DNA of 64,000 nucleotides from Allocoprobacillus halotolerans (GTDB lineage Bacteria; Bacillota_I; Bacilli_A; Erysipelotrichales; Coprobacillaceae). The notes under the pieces were generated by a model. The model saw only the letters and a program-made list of their open reading frames with translations. It ran no database searches and was not told the origin of the DNA. The translations under genes were made by a program, and so were the position numbers. Where the stretch lies: positions 2,833,608 to 2,897,607 of the forward strand of contig NZ_CP101620.1 in the NCBI RefSeq assembly GCF_024399475.1, given 5' to 3'. This document shows positions 1-9,438 of the stretch, piece after piece (the stretch's first letter is position 1; every line of letters begins with the position of its first letter).

Positions 1-108
1 AACAAATAAACTTGTAATATGTCCTGGGGTCAGACGACTATGATCATAAATCAATTGAGCAATCAGACATACCAAACCACTAAAGAAAAAAGCCATGATA
101 TAATTCAT
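1..108 (-). CDS. spoVAE: Stage V sporulation protein AE, N-terminal part (cut by window edge)
   Basis: The first 36 codons of a membrane protein run off the left edge of the window. It begins MNYIMAFFFSGLVCLIAQLI and continues with a hydrophilic turn ending in TPGHIT, as in SpoVAE, a small inner-membrane subunit of the SpoVA channel that moves dipicolinic acid into the forespore. The ATG at 108 lies just after the spoVAD stop (110-112), and a GGAGG site sits inside the end of spoVAD, so the two are translationally coupled. Gene order AC-AD-AE supports the name. Only the N-terminus can be judged. Confidence 0.8.
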   Translation of the reverse strand, partial: MNYIMAFFFSGLVCLIAQLIYDHSRLTPGHITSLFV

Positions 109-109
109 T

Positions 110-1109
110 CTACCGCCTCCAGACTGATTGCATGGGCAATACAAGGAATACTTTCTTTTGAGAAGTCATCATTGGTGACAATAAAGCACCAGTGGAAATC
201 ACTAAAACACGTTTGAGTTTACGTTCTTTTAATTGAGGATAAAGCAATCCCATCGTCACTAATGCACTACAAGCACAACCACTTCCACCTTGAAACACAG
301 GTTGTGATGATAAATCATATAACATACATCCACAGTCATTATAACGTACTACATCTATTTTTTGACGTTGTAACATTTCTTTTAAAATTTGATGTCCATA
401 CATCGATAAATCACCAGTAACTACCAAATCATAATCATGAAAACTACGTTTTAAATCTTGAAAATGATTGATGATTGTATCAAAGGCAGCTGGAGCCATA
501 GCACGTCCCATATCATTGGCATCTGTTTGTGAGTAATCGATCACACGTCCTAATGTCACTGCCTCTACTCTGACAGCTTGTGGTTGATTCGTTATAAGCG
601 TTGAAACAGCACCTGTAGCCGTAAATGTTGTGGTATCTTTTTTGAATGCCATATTCCACCGGATAACGATATTGACGTTCTGCAGTGGCATTATGACTAG
701 ATACCAATGCCACTGTCTTTTCAACAAAACCAGCTTCAATAAGCATTGAAGCCAATGCTAATGATAAAGCAAATCCTGAACAAGCACCATATACTCCTAC
801 AAATGGGCGAGGAATTTCTCTAGCTAGATAATTCACAGAGGTAATTTGATTTAATAAATCGCTACCTAAGTATAAATCTATATCTTTATATTTCAATCTT
901 TCTCTTTTTAAACAAATATCCAAAGCAGCTCTAAGCATTTTTCGTTCTGCTTTTTCAAATGATTTTTCACCATAATGATAATCTTGAACACTTTTATCAA
1001 AACAACTACCTAATGGTCCTAAATATTCCAATGGTCCACATACAGTTCCCGTTGAAGCAATATAAGTTTTTTCTAAAGTGACGGAATTACCCAAAAAGCG
1101 TAATGACAT
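110..1109 (-). CDS. spoVAD: Stage V sporulation protein AD (one frameshift)
   Basis: SpoVAD is a thiolase-fold soluble protein that binds dipicolinic acid and docks on the SpoVA membrane channel in the developing spore. The N-terminal frame (from 1109) carries the STGTVCGPLEYLGPLG and GVYGACSGFALSLALAS family segments. The C-terminal frame carries TFTATGAVSTLI, VTGDLSMYGHQIL and QGGSGCACSALV. The two frames meet at a run of six T at 638-643, where one added base restores a single protein of about 333 residues. The start overlaps the end of spoVAC by 23 bp and has a GGGAG site. The frameshift is probably a sequencing deletion. Confidence 0.88.
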
Positions 1110-1530
1110 AACGAATCACTCCCAGCAAGGCAGAACTGACAATCCCATAAGTAATAACAGTTCCTCCTAATTTAAACATATTGCTGCCAATTCCCATAAT
1201 CAAACCTTCACTTTGACTATCCAAGGCACTTGATGTCATACTATTTGCAAAACCAGTAATGGGAATAAAAGTACCTGCCCCTGCTTTTTGTGCCAATTTG
1301 TCATAAAGACCCAATCCGGTCAATAAACAACTCACAAAAACTAATGTAATAATCATCATTGGTGTCGCCTCTTTTTGATCAATATCATAAAAACGCATAA
1401 AGAACTCTAAAACACCCTGTGCCAAAACACCTATCACACCACCATATAAAAAAGCAAAAAAAGCATTTTTCATTTTATGTCCAGTTGGTTTTAATGTTTC
1501 AGCTAACTGATCATATTCTTTACGATCCAT
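1087..1530 (-). CDS. spoVAC: Stage V sporulation protein AC
   Basis: A 147-residue membrane protein of the SpoVA channel, described in Bacillus as a mechanosensitive component for dipicolinic acid release. Visible features are a polar N-terminus (MDRKEYDQLAETLKPTG), several hydrophobic segments, and a family-like stretch GTFIPITGFANSMTSSALDSQSEG near residues 85-108. The ATG at 1530 was chosen over an upstream in-frame ATG because a GAGGTGAG site precedes it and the extra upstream residues do not resemble the family. It is first in the spoVAC-AD-AE operon. Confidence 0.9.
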   Translation of the reverse strand: MDRKEYDQLAETLKPTGHKMKNAFFAFLYGGVIGVLAQGVLEFFMRFYDIDQKEATPMMIITLVFVSCLLTGLGLYDKLAQKAGAGTFIPITGFANSMTSSALDSQSEGLIMGIGSNMFKLGGTVITYGIVSSALLGVIRYVITLFG

Positions 1531-1703
1531 CTTTCTCACCTCTTTTTTAGTGTTTACACTTTTTATGTTTTCAAACATAATTTTTTGAAACCTGCATATA
1601 CTCTTTTTGAAAGGGATGAGAATTTTGTCTATGAAAAACATATTGACACGTCTTTTTGAATATTTTTTGAAGTTGTTGAAGTGGATGAAGATGGTAATGA
1701 AAT

Positions 1704-1732
1704 AAAAAAACAACAAGATTAAACTTGTTGTT
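1704..1732 (-). terminator. Rho-independent terminator after the ECF S-component gene
   Basis: On the minus strand a 9-bp stem (AACAACAAG / CTTGTTGTT) with a 6-nt loop is followed by seven T. It overlaps the stop codon of the ECF gene ending at 1731 and separates it from the spoVA operon. Confidence 0.8.
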
Positions 1733-2545
1733 ATCTCTCTAATCTGATCCATATTCTTCTTAATAATGGAATTAAACTATAACCAATAAATATTTCTATT
1801 GGTAATACAGCACATTCTTTGACAACCCTAATACAAAAAGAAATTGTCCAAGGGATATGATACATCATATCCAACCATAATGGTGTTAAACATAATGTCA
1901 CAACGAGTTCTACAAGAACAACGCATAAAATCCAAGTTGAAAAAGTTTTGGCTTCCTGTTCGTTTATCTTACGTTTTAAAAATATAATGATTATCGTAAA
2001 GACAAGTGATAATAAAACACAAAGTGAAATCAGTGTAATCTTATCCTGTGATTTTAAGTGATAGGTTGTTTCAGAAATATTGATTACATCTAACTGTCCA
2101 ATATACACAATCGCTCCAATGGCTAATACAGCAATCAAACCAATCACAATCATCAAGATACGTGTGGGACTGATATTTTTAGAATGTTCATGCACCATTG
2201 AGGGGATGACACTGACAAGAATTGTTCCTAGAGTGAATCCAAAAATGGAAACCCCGTTGGGAAAATAATCAAACCAATCACATCACTACATAATCCAACC
2301 AGAAAGGCATAGCTTGGTGAAAGAAAATATCCTGCTAACATTAAAGGAATATATTCAAAACCAATCTTTAAACTTTCACTCCCAAATAAGGGAATCATAA
2401 TGGCCAATCTTTTACAAATGGCTGTTAAAATAATGAAAATAGCCGCTATCACTAATTTCATCACATTTCCTTTTTCAAAAGGATAAAACTTAAATACATA
2501 AATACCTAGCGCAATGATAATCATTGCAATAACAAATTGTTCCAT
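1731..2545 (-). CDS. ECF transporter substrate-binding membrane subunit, folate (FolT) type (one frameshift)
   Basis: An S component gives an energy-coupling-factor importer its substrate specificity; the ATPase and EcfT subunits are not in this window. The N-terminal frame (2545 down) shows hydrophobic helices and the segment KIGFEYIPLMLAGYFLSPSY, then a GFPF/GFTLGT turn typical of folate-family S components. The reading then moves to a second frame that ends at 1731. The break is at five A at 2241-2245; adding one base gives FPTGFPFFGFTLGT and one protein of about 271 residues with six or seven helices. The extended C-terminal half is less conserved. The folate substrate is inferred from family resemblance only. 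Confidence 0.72.
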
Positions 2546-2584
2546 AACATCATGCTACTTATAACAAATTTTCCTGCTTCATCC

Positions 2585-2658
2585 TCATTTCTAGTCCACA
2601 GGCGTTAATTCCGATTTAAAAAACCGTACATGCTTTGCTACTGACGTAGACTCCTCCT
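2585..2658 (-). promoter_or_regulatory. Structured 5' leader, candidate riboswitch of unrecognised class
   Basis: Upstream of the ECF S-component gene the minus-strand RNA can close a 7-bp helix AGUCUAC / GUGGACU over about 45 nt. Inside this lies a hairpin CGGUUU-UUU-AAAUCG. The leader begins with GGAGGAG, yet the ECF start codon has no strong ribosome site next to it. I compared it from memory with the THF, FMN, TPP, preQ1, purine, cobalamin and SAM consensus sequences and saw no match. That a substrate-sensing RNA sits here is an inference from position and pairing. Confidence 0.4.
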
Positions 2659-2689
2659 TCTTTTTTTATTTTTATCTATCATACATGAT

Positions 2690-4084
2690 TTATCCGTTAT
2701 TGACAATATTTCTTTCTTCACCTTTTAAAAATGCTAAAATATTTTCATAGACTTCATTCACACATCTTTGTCTAGCTTCAATAGATCCCCAGGCAATATG
2801 TGGTGTAAAAATCACTTTATTCATCTCTTGAATTTGATAAATAACATCATCTTCTAATAATGGTTCATGTTCAAATACATCCAAACCAACACCAGCTAAA
2901 TGACCTTCATTTAAAACTTTTACTAAAGCCTTTTCTTCAATAATACCTCCACGTCCAACATTAATTAAATAAGCTGAATCTTTCATTTTTCTTAAAGCTA
3001 TTTCATCAAATAAATAATGCGTCTGTTCATTTAATGGAGCATGAATGGTAATAATATCAGATGTTTTTAATAAAGTATCAAAATCAACTTGTTGATAATC
3101 ACTTGTAGCATTTTTTCCACTTGTTGAATAATATTGGACTCTTGCTCCCATAGCACTAGCAATCCCAGCTACAGCACGTCCAATATGCCCTAAACCAACA
3201 ATCCCCCAAGTCATAGATGAGACATCATGAAAAACATCATCAAAATAACTAAAATACTCACCATGGCAATATGCTTTTGATTTGACAAAGTGATCATAAG
3301 TAACATTTTTTTCAATCAAATGCATTAATAAAGCCAAAGTATGTTGAGCTACTGTTGTGGTAGAATAATCTTTTACATTGGCCACCTTTATATGATGTTC
3401 TTGACAATATTTTAAATCTACATTATTTGTTCCTGTCGCAAATAAGCAAATGAGTTTTAAATGTTTTAAACCTTCTAAAACGTCTTTATTCATCACATTT
3501 TTATTAGTAATGACAATATCGGCATTTAAAATACGTCCTCTGATTTCTGATTGTTTTGTATCTTCATACATTGTCACTTGTCCTAATGAACAAATCTTTG
3601 ATAAATCTACATCTTTACCGACTGATGCACTTTGTAAAACAACAATATGAACATCTTCTTGAGACAACAATGTCATAAAATCTTCTAATGATACATTTTG
3701 AAATAACTGTCCTAAATGAATGGCTTCATTTAAATCTAAAATATCTGTTGGTAAGGCCACTCCACACATTGAAGTCTCAACGATTTCAAATTTTAAAATA
3801 TGTTGAATCATCGCCACTCCTAAAGCTTTAGAAGTCATTGTTTTATCCTCTTCAATTTGTTCTAAGAGGTGTTGTTTAAAATGTTTTTCTTGCTGGACAC
3901 ATTGATAAACACATTCTTGAAGTGATGTATAAGATAAAATCTGATCTCTGACTAAATCATGATAAAGAAGTGGTAAAACAACATCATATAATTCTAAAGG
4001 CACGGGTTTCCCATATCCTTTTGTAAAATTATAAAGCAAGGCTGTTCCTAATTCTTCATCTTTCATTCTATCTACTAATTTCAT
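2690..4084 (-). CDS. D-2-hydroxyacid dehydrogenase with an N-terminal 'middle component'-like domain
   Basis: Residues about 146-464 form an NAD-dependent D-2-hydroxyacid dehydrogenase. Visible are the Rossmann motif GIVGLGHIGRAVA, the substrate Arg in NVGRGGIIEE, the Glu in VGLDVFEHEP and the catalytic His in FTPHIAWGS. This fold reduces 2-keto acids or oxidises D-hydroxyacids; the substrate is not evident. Residues 1-145 are an added helical domain: EELGTALLYNFTKGYGKPVP, then a VLPLLYHDLVRD segment, later LNEAIHLGQLFQNVSLEDF. This pattern resembles the middle component of ABC-three-component systems (recalled, not searched). The ATG has a GGGAGGAAA site and overlaps the stop of the upstream phosphoesterase (ATGA). 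The reading frame is continuous, so a fusion is the simplest reading. Confidence 0.82.
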   Translation of the reverse strand: MKLVDRMKDEELGTALLYNFTKGYGKPVPLELYDVVLPLLYHDLVRDQILSYTSLQECVYQCVQQEKHFKQHLLEQIEEDKTMTSKALGVAMIQHILKFEIVETSMCGVALPTDILDLNEAIHLGQLFQNVSLEDFMTLLSQEDVHIVVLQSASVGKDVDLSKICSLGQVTMYEDTKQSEIRGRILNADIVITNKNVMNKDVLEGLKHLKLICLFATGTNNVDLKYCQEHHIKVANVKDYSTTTVAQHTLALLMHLIEKNVTYDHFVKSKAYCHGEYFSYFDDVFHDVSSMTWGIVGLGHIGRAVAGIASAMGARVQYYSTSGKNATSDYQQVDFDTLLKTSDIITIHAPLNEQTHYLFDEIALRKMKDSAYLINVGRGGIIEEKALVKVLNEGHLAGVGLDVFEHEPLLEDDVIYQIQEMNKVIFTPHIAWGSIEARQRCVNEVYENILAFLKGEERNIVNNG

Positions 4085-5536
4085 TTTTCATTTCCTCCCT
4101 CAAATAAATAAACTTCAACTCTCTGTCTTTCTGCTTTAGCTTTATCATCATAAAAAATCATACAAACCTTCATTTTTTTAGTTCGTGTATCATATTTCAT
4201 CACATTATACGAAATATAACGACTATGACTTTCTTTTAAGCCACCCGTAGCACTTCCCGCTCCAATATAATAACAACCATCAACTTCTCTAAAAAAGGTA
4301 GATGCTTATGACCATGAAAAACATAATGAATACGTCTTTTTTGTAGCCAATCAATAAGAATTGGTGCATCAACTAAAACTTTAGAAGTTTCCACGATACG
4401 ATTGATAAACGTTTTTTCATGCCATTTGGTTTTAATAAACTGTGCTTTATCAATGGGATAGACATGATGATGCAACATCACAAGTAAAGTATAATCTTCA
4501 AGGTGATCAATAGCAGATAATTCATCATCAATTTCAATCAACTGTCTTTGACCAACTTTCCCTCTAGCTAGATTTCCTTCACTGGTTGTATCCATTTTAA
4601 TAATAATAATTTTCTCTTTTTCTAAAACCTTAATATTTTCCCCTAACAAATAAGCAATCACTTTACTTTTTTGCATTCTCGCAAAATTAAAACCATGAAC
4701 AATCACATCATGATTACCTAATATAAAAGTGATATTGGCTTTATAACGCTTCTTTAAACTATTCATAAAATCATTTGCCAAATACATATTACGACGATTC
4801 GGTGATTCCATTAAATCGCCTGTAATTAAAATATTAACAGGCCATAATGATGGTAATCTTGGCAATAGTTCATCCAATGACGCATAAAGACGTGCCAATC
4901 CTTTTTGACGCTTATCTTTTCCTAAATGCAAATCACTCAGTTGAATAAAATAAGCATCATTTTCATATTCATGATAATCTTCAAATAAATCATTATTTTG
5001 TTCAATAGAAGATAATAATTTTATATAATCCTGCTTTTCTCTCATTGGCACAAACACTGTCTTTTGTCCTTGAAAAATCAAACATCCCGGCCATAAATCT
5101 ACATGGTTCAAAGCTCCAAAAAAGTTGGAAATGGATCAAAGAATGATAAATTATCTTTTTGAAAATGTCCTGAAATAGGATAAAAATAAATATTTTCATA
5201 ATCAGGAAAAGATTCTATCTTAAAAGATGCATCTTCAAAACCAGGCACATATACAATATGAATGGCTTGTTCAAACATTTGAGCCATTGTTTCCATTTCT
5301 AAAGAAAATGGTGTATGTAAAATATGATCAACATCTTCCGCTTTCAATAAATTGGGTAATAATGCATAATCATCCCTTGTCAAAGATGTTAAAACATCAC
5401 AAGCAATATCGCGCTGATTTAGCCATTGAATAAAACTTTGTAAATAATCATATGACATCAAAATATCTCGCATATAAGCTGATTCATTGCGATAAACAAT
5501 ATTAAAAAAGGTATTGATAAAGAAGATTTCGTTCAC
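4081..5536 (-). CDS. Metallophosphoesterase with novel N-terminal domain (two frameshifts)
   Basis: A calcineurin-like phosphoesterase of about 485 residues. Metal-binding motifs appear in order: LSDLHLGK, LITGDLMESP, ILGNHD, MLHHHVYP and VFHGHKHLP. About 190 residues before them form a domain I do not recognise. The gene is read in three frames. Breaks fall at six A at 5118-5123 and six A at 4291-4296, and one added base at each restores continuous sequence (SFFDPFPTFFGALNHVDLW and GHKHLPFFREVDGCYYIG). The GTG at 5536 follows GAGGTGAAAA. The stop overlaps the ATG of the dehydrogenase gene, so both are made together. The substrate is unknown. Confidence 0.75.
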
Positions 5537-5620
5537 TGTCTTTTCACCTCATATGTTTATTATACTACAAATTCTAATGCTTGAATATGAAAAATATAAG
5601 AGAAAATGTATTGCTGTAAA

Positions 5621-5666
5621 TAAAAATCCCACAGGAACTAGAAGATAATATTTTCCTTGTGGAATT
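5621..5666 (-). terminator. Terminator of asnS
   Basis: On the minus strand, just after asnS, ATTCCACAAGGAA pairs with TTCCTGTGGGAT (one bulge and one G-U pair), followed by five T. Confidence 0.75.
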
Positions 5667-5672
5667 CGTTTT

Positions 5673-7058
5673 TTAAAATTTTAAATTTCTTGGTGTTCTT
5701 GGGAATGGTTCAACATCACGAATGTTTTGCATACCTGTTAAATACATTAAGAAACGATCAAATCCTAGACCAAATCCAGCATGTTTACATCCACCAAATC
5801 TTCTTAAATCCATATACCATTGAAGACCTTCTTTAGACATTTGTTTTTCATCCATGATTTTTTCAAGAACATCATATCTTTCTTCACGTTGACTTCCACC
5901 AACCAATTCACCAATACCAGGAACAAGCAAGTCGCAAGCTGCCACTGTTTTTCCATCATCGTTAAGACGCATATAGAACGCTTTAATTTCTTTAGGATAA
6001 TCTGTTAAGAAAACAGGTCCACCAACAACTTTTTCACAAATATAACGTTCATGCTCACTATTGAGGTCCATACCCCATTCAACTTTATTTTCAAATTTCA
6101 CATCAGCCTGTTTTAAAAGTTCAATGGCTTCTGTATAAGTCATACGTTTAAAATCACTGTTTCTCACATGTGTAATTCTTTGAATACATTCTTTATCAAT
6201 CATTTGTTCAAAGAATTTCATTTCTTCTGGAGCATTTTCTAAAACATAATCAATACAGTATTTCACCATATCTTCAATTAAATCCATATCATCTTCCAAA
6301 TCTGCAAAAGCAATTTCTGGTTCAATCATCCAAAATTCACTGGCATGACGTGATGTATTTGAATTTTCAGCTCTAAAAGCTGGTCCAAATGTATAAACAT
6401 CTCTAAAAGCCATACAAAACGCTTCCACATGTAATTGTCCTGTCACAGTCAAGAAAGCTTCTTTGCCAAAGAAATCTTTATCAAATTCAGTGTTATCAAT
6501 TGTTGTCGCTCTAAACATTTCTCCTGCACCTTCACCATCATTTCCTGTAATAATTGGTGTATGTACATAAACAAAGCCTTGTGATTGGAAAAATTCATGA
6601 ATTGCCATAGATAATACACTTCTTAATCTAAAAATTGCATAGAATGTATTGGCACGTGGACGAAGATGTGGAATTTCACGCATATATTCAAAAGAATGTC
6701 TTTTCTTTTGCAAAGGGAAATCATCATCACACGCTCCTTCTACAACCACTTGTGTGGCTTCAATTTCAAAAGGTTGTTTAGCTTGTGGTGTCAATTTTAA
6801 TTTTCCTAAAACACGAATAGCACTTCCCGTACTAATATGTTTCACTTCATCATAATTTGTTAAACTTTCCTGTAAATAAACAATCTGGCAATTTCTAAAA
6901 TATGTTCCATCGTTTAATGCGATAAATCCAACTTTTCCATTATCACGATTTGTACGTACCCATCCATCTAATTCGACATATTCTAAACCTTCTGTTTCAA
7001 AATCTTCTCCAGATAAAATAATCTCATATAATTCTCTTACCGTCATAAATTCAAACAT
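5673..7058 (-). CDS. asnS: Asparaginyl-tRNA synthetase
   Basis: This 461-residue class IIb synthetase charges tRNA-Asn. The N-terminal OB-fold anticodon-binding domain ([19 protein letters not shown]) is followed by the class II catalytic core, with motif 2 [21 protein letters not shown] and motif 3 [15 protein letters not shown] near the C-terminus. The length is normal for the family. The ATG at 7058 (MFEFMTVRE) follows AAGGAGGAAGAAAG. The longer in-frame extension would translate the T-box leader and was rejected. The gene is controlled by the T-box directly upstream and was read without frameshift. Confidence 0.97.
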   Translation of the reverse strand: MFEFMTVRELYEIILSGEDFETEGLEYVELDGWVRTNRDNGKVGFIALNDGTYFRNCQIVYLQESLTNYDEVKHISTGSAIRVLGKLKLTPQAKQPFEIEATQVVVEGACDDDFPLQKKRHSFEYMREIPHLRPRANTFYAIFRLRSVLSMAIHEFFQSQGFVYVHTPIITGNDGEGAGEMFRATTIDNTEFDKDFFGKEAFLTVTGQLHVEAFCMAFRDVYTFGPAFRAENSNTSRHASEFWMIEPEIAFADLEDDMDLIEDMVKYCIDYVLENAPEEMKFFEQMIDKECIQRITHVRNSDFKRMTYTEAIELLKQADVKFENKVEWGMDLNSEHERYICEKVVGGPVFLTDYPKEIKAFYMRLNDDGKTVAACDLLVPGIGELVGGSQREERYDVLEKIMDEKQMSKEGLQWYMDLRRFGGCKHAGFGLGFDRFLMYLTGMQNIRDVEPFPRTPRNLKF

Positions 7059-7077
7059 GCTTTCTTCCTCCTTTATT

Positions 7078-7265
7078 AAAAAAAGCCGTTCCATTAAAGG
7101 AACGACTGATATCGCGGTACCATCCTTATTCATATTCATTATGAATACACACTTTTGAGATAACGCCTTTTGGCGGGATAGTCTACTTTTCTTTTCTCCT
7201 ATCCGGTTCATTGAGTGTTCCATATCATTCCCATTTCTTTTGCTTACACCATCCAAAAGTCGCTT
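7078..7265 (-). promoter_or_regulatory. T-box leader of asnS
   Basis: The minus-strand leader carries the T-box bulge GGATGGTACCGCGA and a terminator GUCGUUCC-UUUAAU-GGAACGGC with a T run directly before asnS. Uncharged tRNA pairs with the specifier codon and the T-box bulge and prevents termination. The likely specifier is AAC (Asn) at 7217-7219 in the GGAACAC segment, placed about 25 nt after the Stem I apical region as in the other two T-boxes here. The specifier assignment is inferred. Confidence 0.88.
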
Positions 7266-7344
7266 TTAAACTTATAAATCATATGTTCTCAAATCATTAC
7301 CTGTATATTTATTATTAACATCTTTTTCACAAAATTTCAATACT

Positions 7345-7992
7345 TTATTCATCATTGACATGCATTTTTAAAACTAGTTCCTGAATGGCTACAACCACAT
7401 CCACAGTTTGTACAACCACATCATGATGAACTGTAAAATGTGTATGTGTAAAATCAACAATGCCTTTAATGCCTAAATCCATTAAACGATCCACTGTTTC
7501 TTGAACATTTTCACTAATCGCTAAAATTGCAATTTTACATCCTTCAGGAAATGTTTTTTCTAAATCATCAATATGATGAAGTTTCACACCAAAACGTTCA
7601 CCGACTTTATTTTGATCCAAGTCATAGCCACAGACAATTTTTCCAACCGTATATTGCCAACGATTATACTTTAAAATCGCACTACCTAAGTTTCCTACAC
7701 CAATTAAAATAATAGATTCATCCAAACCTAACCCCAAAACATTATTCAAGATATTGATAATATCTTTGGTATCATAACCAATGCCACGCTTTCCTAATGA
7801 TTCTTTGCTTGTTAAAAAGCTAAAATCACGACGGATTGTGGTATCTAAAATACCCGTTGCTTCAGATAGTTCACTCGATAAAAAATTATTTTTCCCTTCA
7901 TGTTGCATATTGCGCAAAGCTTTTAAATAAACTGGGAAACGTGACATCGTTGCTTTTGAAATTTTATGTTTTTTTCCATGATTATTCACCAA
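7345..7992 (-). CDS. rex: Redox-sensing transcriptional repressor Rex
   Basis: Rex senses the NADH/NAD+ ratio and represses fermentation and respiration genes. Of its 215 residues, about 20-85 form the winged helix (SELSEATGILDTTIRRDFSFL), followed by a Rossmann NAD-binding domain with ILIGVGNLGSAI and VCGYDLDQNKVG, then the C-terminal swapped helix. The start is TTG at 7992 or the next codon GTG; both overlap the end of tsaD, and a purine-rich site (AGAAGAAAG) lies upstream. It is the last gene of the tsaE-tsaB-rimI-tsaD-rex string. Confidence 0.93.
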   Translation of the reverse strand: MVNNHGKKHKISKATMSRFPVYLKALRNMQHEGKNNFLSSELSEATGILDTTIRRDFSFLTSKESLGKRGIGYDTKDIINILNNVLGLGLDESIILIGVGNLGSAILKYNRWQYTVGKIVCGYDLDQNKVGERFGVKLHHIDDLEKTFPEGCKIAILAISENVQETVDRLMDLGIKGIVDFTHTHFTVHHDVVVQTVDVVVAIQELVLKMHVNDE

Positions 7993-8989
7993 GACTTTCT
8001 TCTTCTAAATCATATGATGGTTTGACCATTAAGTCAAGTGAAGAAAATTGTTGATGTTTAAACATCACACGCGCAGCTGAAGCAATCATGGCTGCATTAT
8101 CTGTACAATAAGACATCGGTGGAAATAAAACTGGAATATCACTACGTTTTGTCAGTGTTTCTCTTAGTCCTTGATTCGCACTGACACCCCCAGCCACAAT
8201 AATTTCTTTGACCTGATAATCTTTAGCAGCTTTCAGTGTTTTTGAAACAAGCACATCAATCGCAACTTCTTGAAATGAACACGCTAAATCTTCTGGAACA
8301 ATATCTTCTCCACGTTGGGTAGCATTATGACAAAGATTGATGACTGCTGATTTTAATCCACTAAAAGAAAAGTTATAGCTGTCATCATTCATTGGTAAAG
8401 GCAATTGATAACTATGTTTTCCCTCTTTTGCCATACGATCAATGACCGGTCCACCAGGATAAGGCAAATGTAAAACACGTCCCACTTTATCATAAGCTTC
8501 ACCAATCGCATCATCTAAAGTTTGACCAATGACTTCAAATGAAAATTCATGTTTCATATAAACAAGCTCACTGTGTCCACCACTCACGACTAGACATAAA
8601 CATGGATATTGAATATCTTCAACAAGTTCATTGGCATAAATATGTCCAGCAATATGATGCACACCAATTAATGGTTTATGATATGCTAGAGCGAGTGTTT
8701 TAGCTGCCTGCATACCGACATGTAATGAACCAACAAGGCCTGGTCCTTTTGTCACTGCAATCGCATCAATATCTTGCATATTGACCTGAGCTTGTGACAA
8801 AGCTGTTTTTAAAACTGTCGATACACATTCAACATGCATACGACTAGCAATTTCTGGTACAACGCCTCCAAACATACGATGGGTATCAATTTGTGATGCT
8901 ACAACATTGCATAATAATTCACGACGATTTTTTAAAATCGCAACAGCCATTTCATCACAGCTTGATTCAATAGCTAAAATAAGACTCAT
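7982..8989 (-). CDS. tsaD: tRNA N6-threonylcarbamoyladenosine transferase TsaD
   Basis: TsaD transfers the threonylcarbamoyl group to A37 of ANN-decoding tRNAs, working with TsaB and TsaE. The 335-residue ASKHA-fold protein starts MSLILAIESSCDEMAVAIL. It carries the metal-binding HHIAGH at about residues 110-115, VSGGHSEL, and the later metal ligand in CTDNAAMIA. It overlaps rimI by 4 bp and rex by 11 bp, so the whole string is translationally coupled. No frameshift. Confidence 0.97.
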   Translation of the reverse strand: MSLILAIESSCDEMAVAILKNRRELLCNVVASQIDTHRMFGGVVPEIASRMHVECVSTVLKTALSQAQVNMQDIDAIAVTKGPGLVGSLHVGMQAAKTLALAYHKPLIGVHHIAGHIYANELVEDIQYPCLCLVVSGGHSELVYMKHEFSFEVIGQTLDDAIGEAYDKVGRVLHLPYPGGPVIDRMAKEGKHSYQLPLPMNDDSYNFSFSGLKSAVINLCHNATQRGEDIVPEDLACSFQEVAIDVLVSKTLKAAKDYQVKEIIVAGGVSANQGLRETLTKRSDIPVLFPPMSYCTDNAAMIASAARVMFKHQQFSSLDLMVKPSYDLEEESLGE

Positions 8990-9438
8990 TGTCTTCCCTC
9001 CTTTACTACTTTTGTCATTAAAAAGGCATCTTCATGATTATCCTGATAATAATCAGGACGAATAGCCTGGATGGAAAAACCAAATTTTTGATATAAAGCA
9101 ATGGCTTGATGATTTGATTTTCTAACCTCTAAGCTGATAGTTTCAACATCTTGAGCCAAAGCATAATCTAAAGCATACTGCAATAATTTTGTACCATAAC
9201 CTTGTGACTGATAGGTTTTGTCTACTGCAATTGAAGCAATTTGAGCCTGTTCGTACATCACCCAAATATCAATATAACCTAATATTTGTGTATCTTTTTT
9301 GAGTACAAAAAGATATGCAAAAGGATTTTGAAACAATTCATATTCAAAGTCCTGTCTTGTCCAAGGCGAAGGCATCACATTGTATTCTAATTGTACAATG
9401 GTTTCCAAATCATTTTCAGCAAGTTTTTCTATAAACAT
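8986..9438 (-). CDS. rimI: GNAT N-acetyltransferase RimI-like
   Basis: This 150-residue GNAT protein acetylates ribosomal protein S18 in the enterobacterial case; its target here is not known. The acetyl-CoA motif A is visible as IASIAVDKTYQSQGYGTKLLQYAL, followed by SLEVRKSNHQAIALYQKFGF, the usual RimI signature. It lies between tsaB and tsaD with overlaps on both sides, the conserved Firmicutes arrangement. Confidence 0.92.
   Translation of the reverse strand: MFIEKLAENDLETIVQLEYNVMPSPWTRQDFEYELFQNPFAYLFVLKKDTQILGYIDIWVMYEQAQIASIAVDKTYQSQGYGTKLLQYALDYALAQDVETISLEVRKSNHQAIALYQKFGFSIQAIRPDYYQDNHEDAFLMTKVVKEGRQ

Noticed and set aside
1605-1722. Plus-strand stretch that would read, with a frameshift, as an acidic C-terminus ending EVDEDGNEIKKQQD
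   Set aside because: It needs a frameshift, has no clear start or ribosome site, and its end is the terminator of the minus-strand ECF gene. A degraded gene end is possible but not supported.
2585-2658. Assignment of the ECF leader as a THF riboswitch
   Set aside because: The 3' conserved UGCAUCCGCUCC and the inner GUUAAG elements are missing on the minus strand, so only an unassigned structured leader is claimed.
5673-7256. Longer asnS start at 7256
   Set aside because: It would translate the T-box leader; the ATG at 7058 has a strong ribosome site and matches the family N-terminus.
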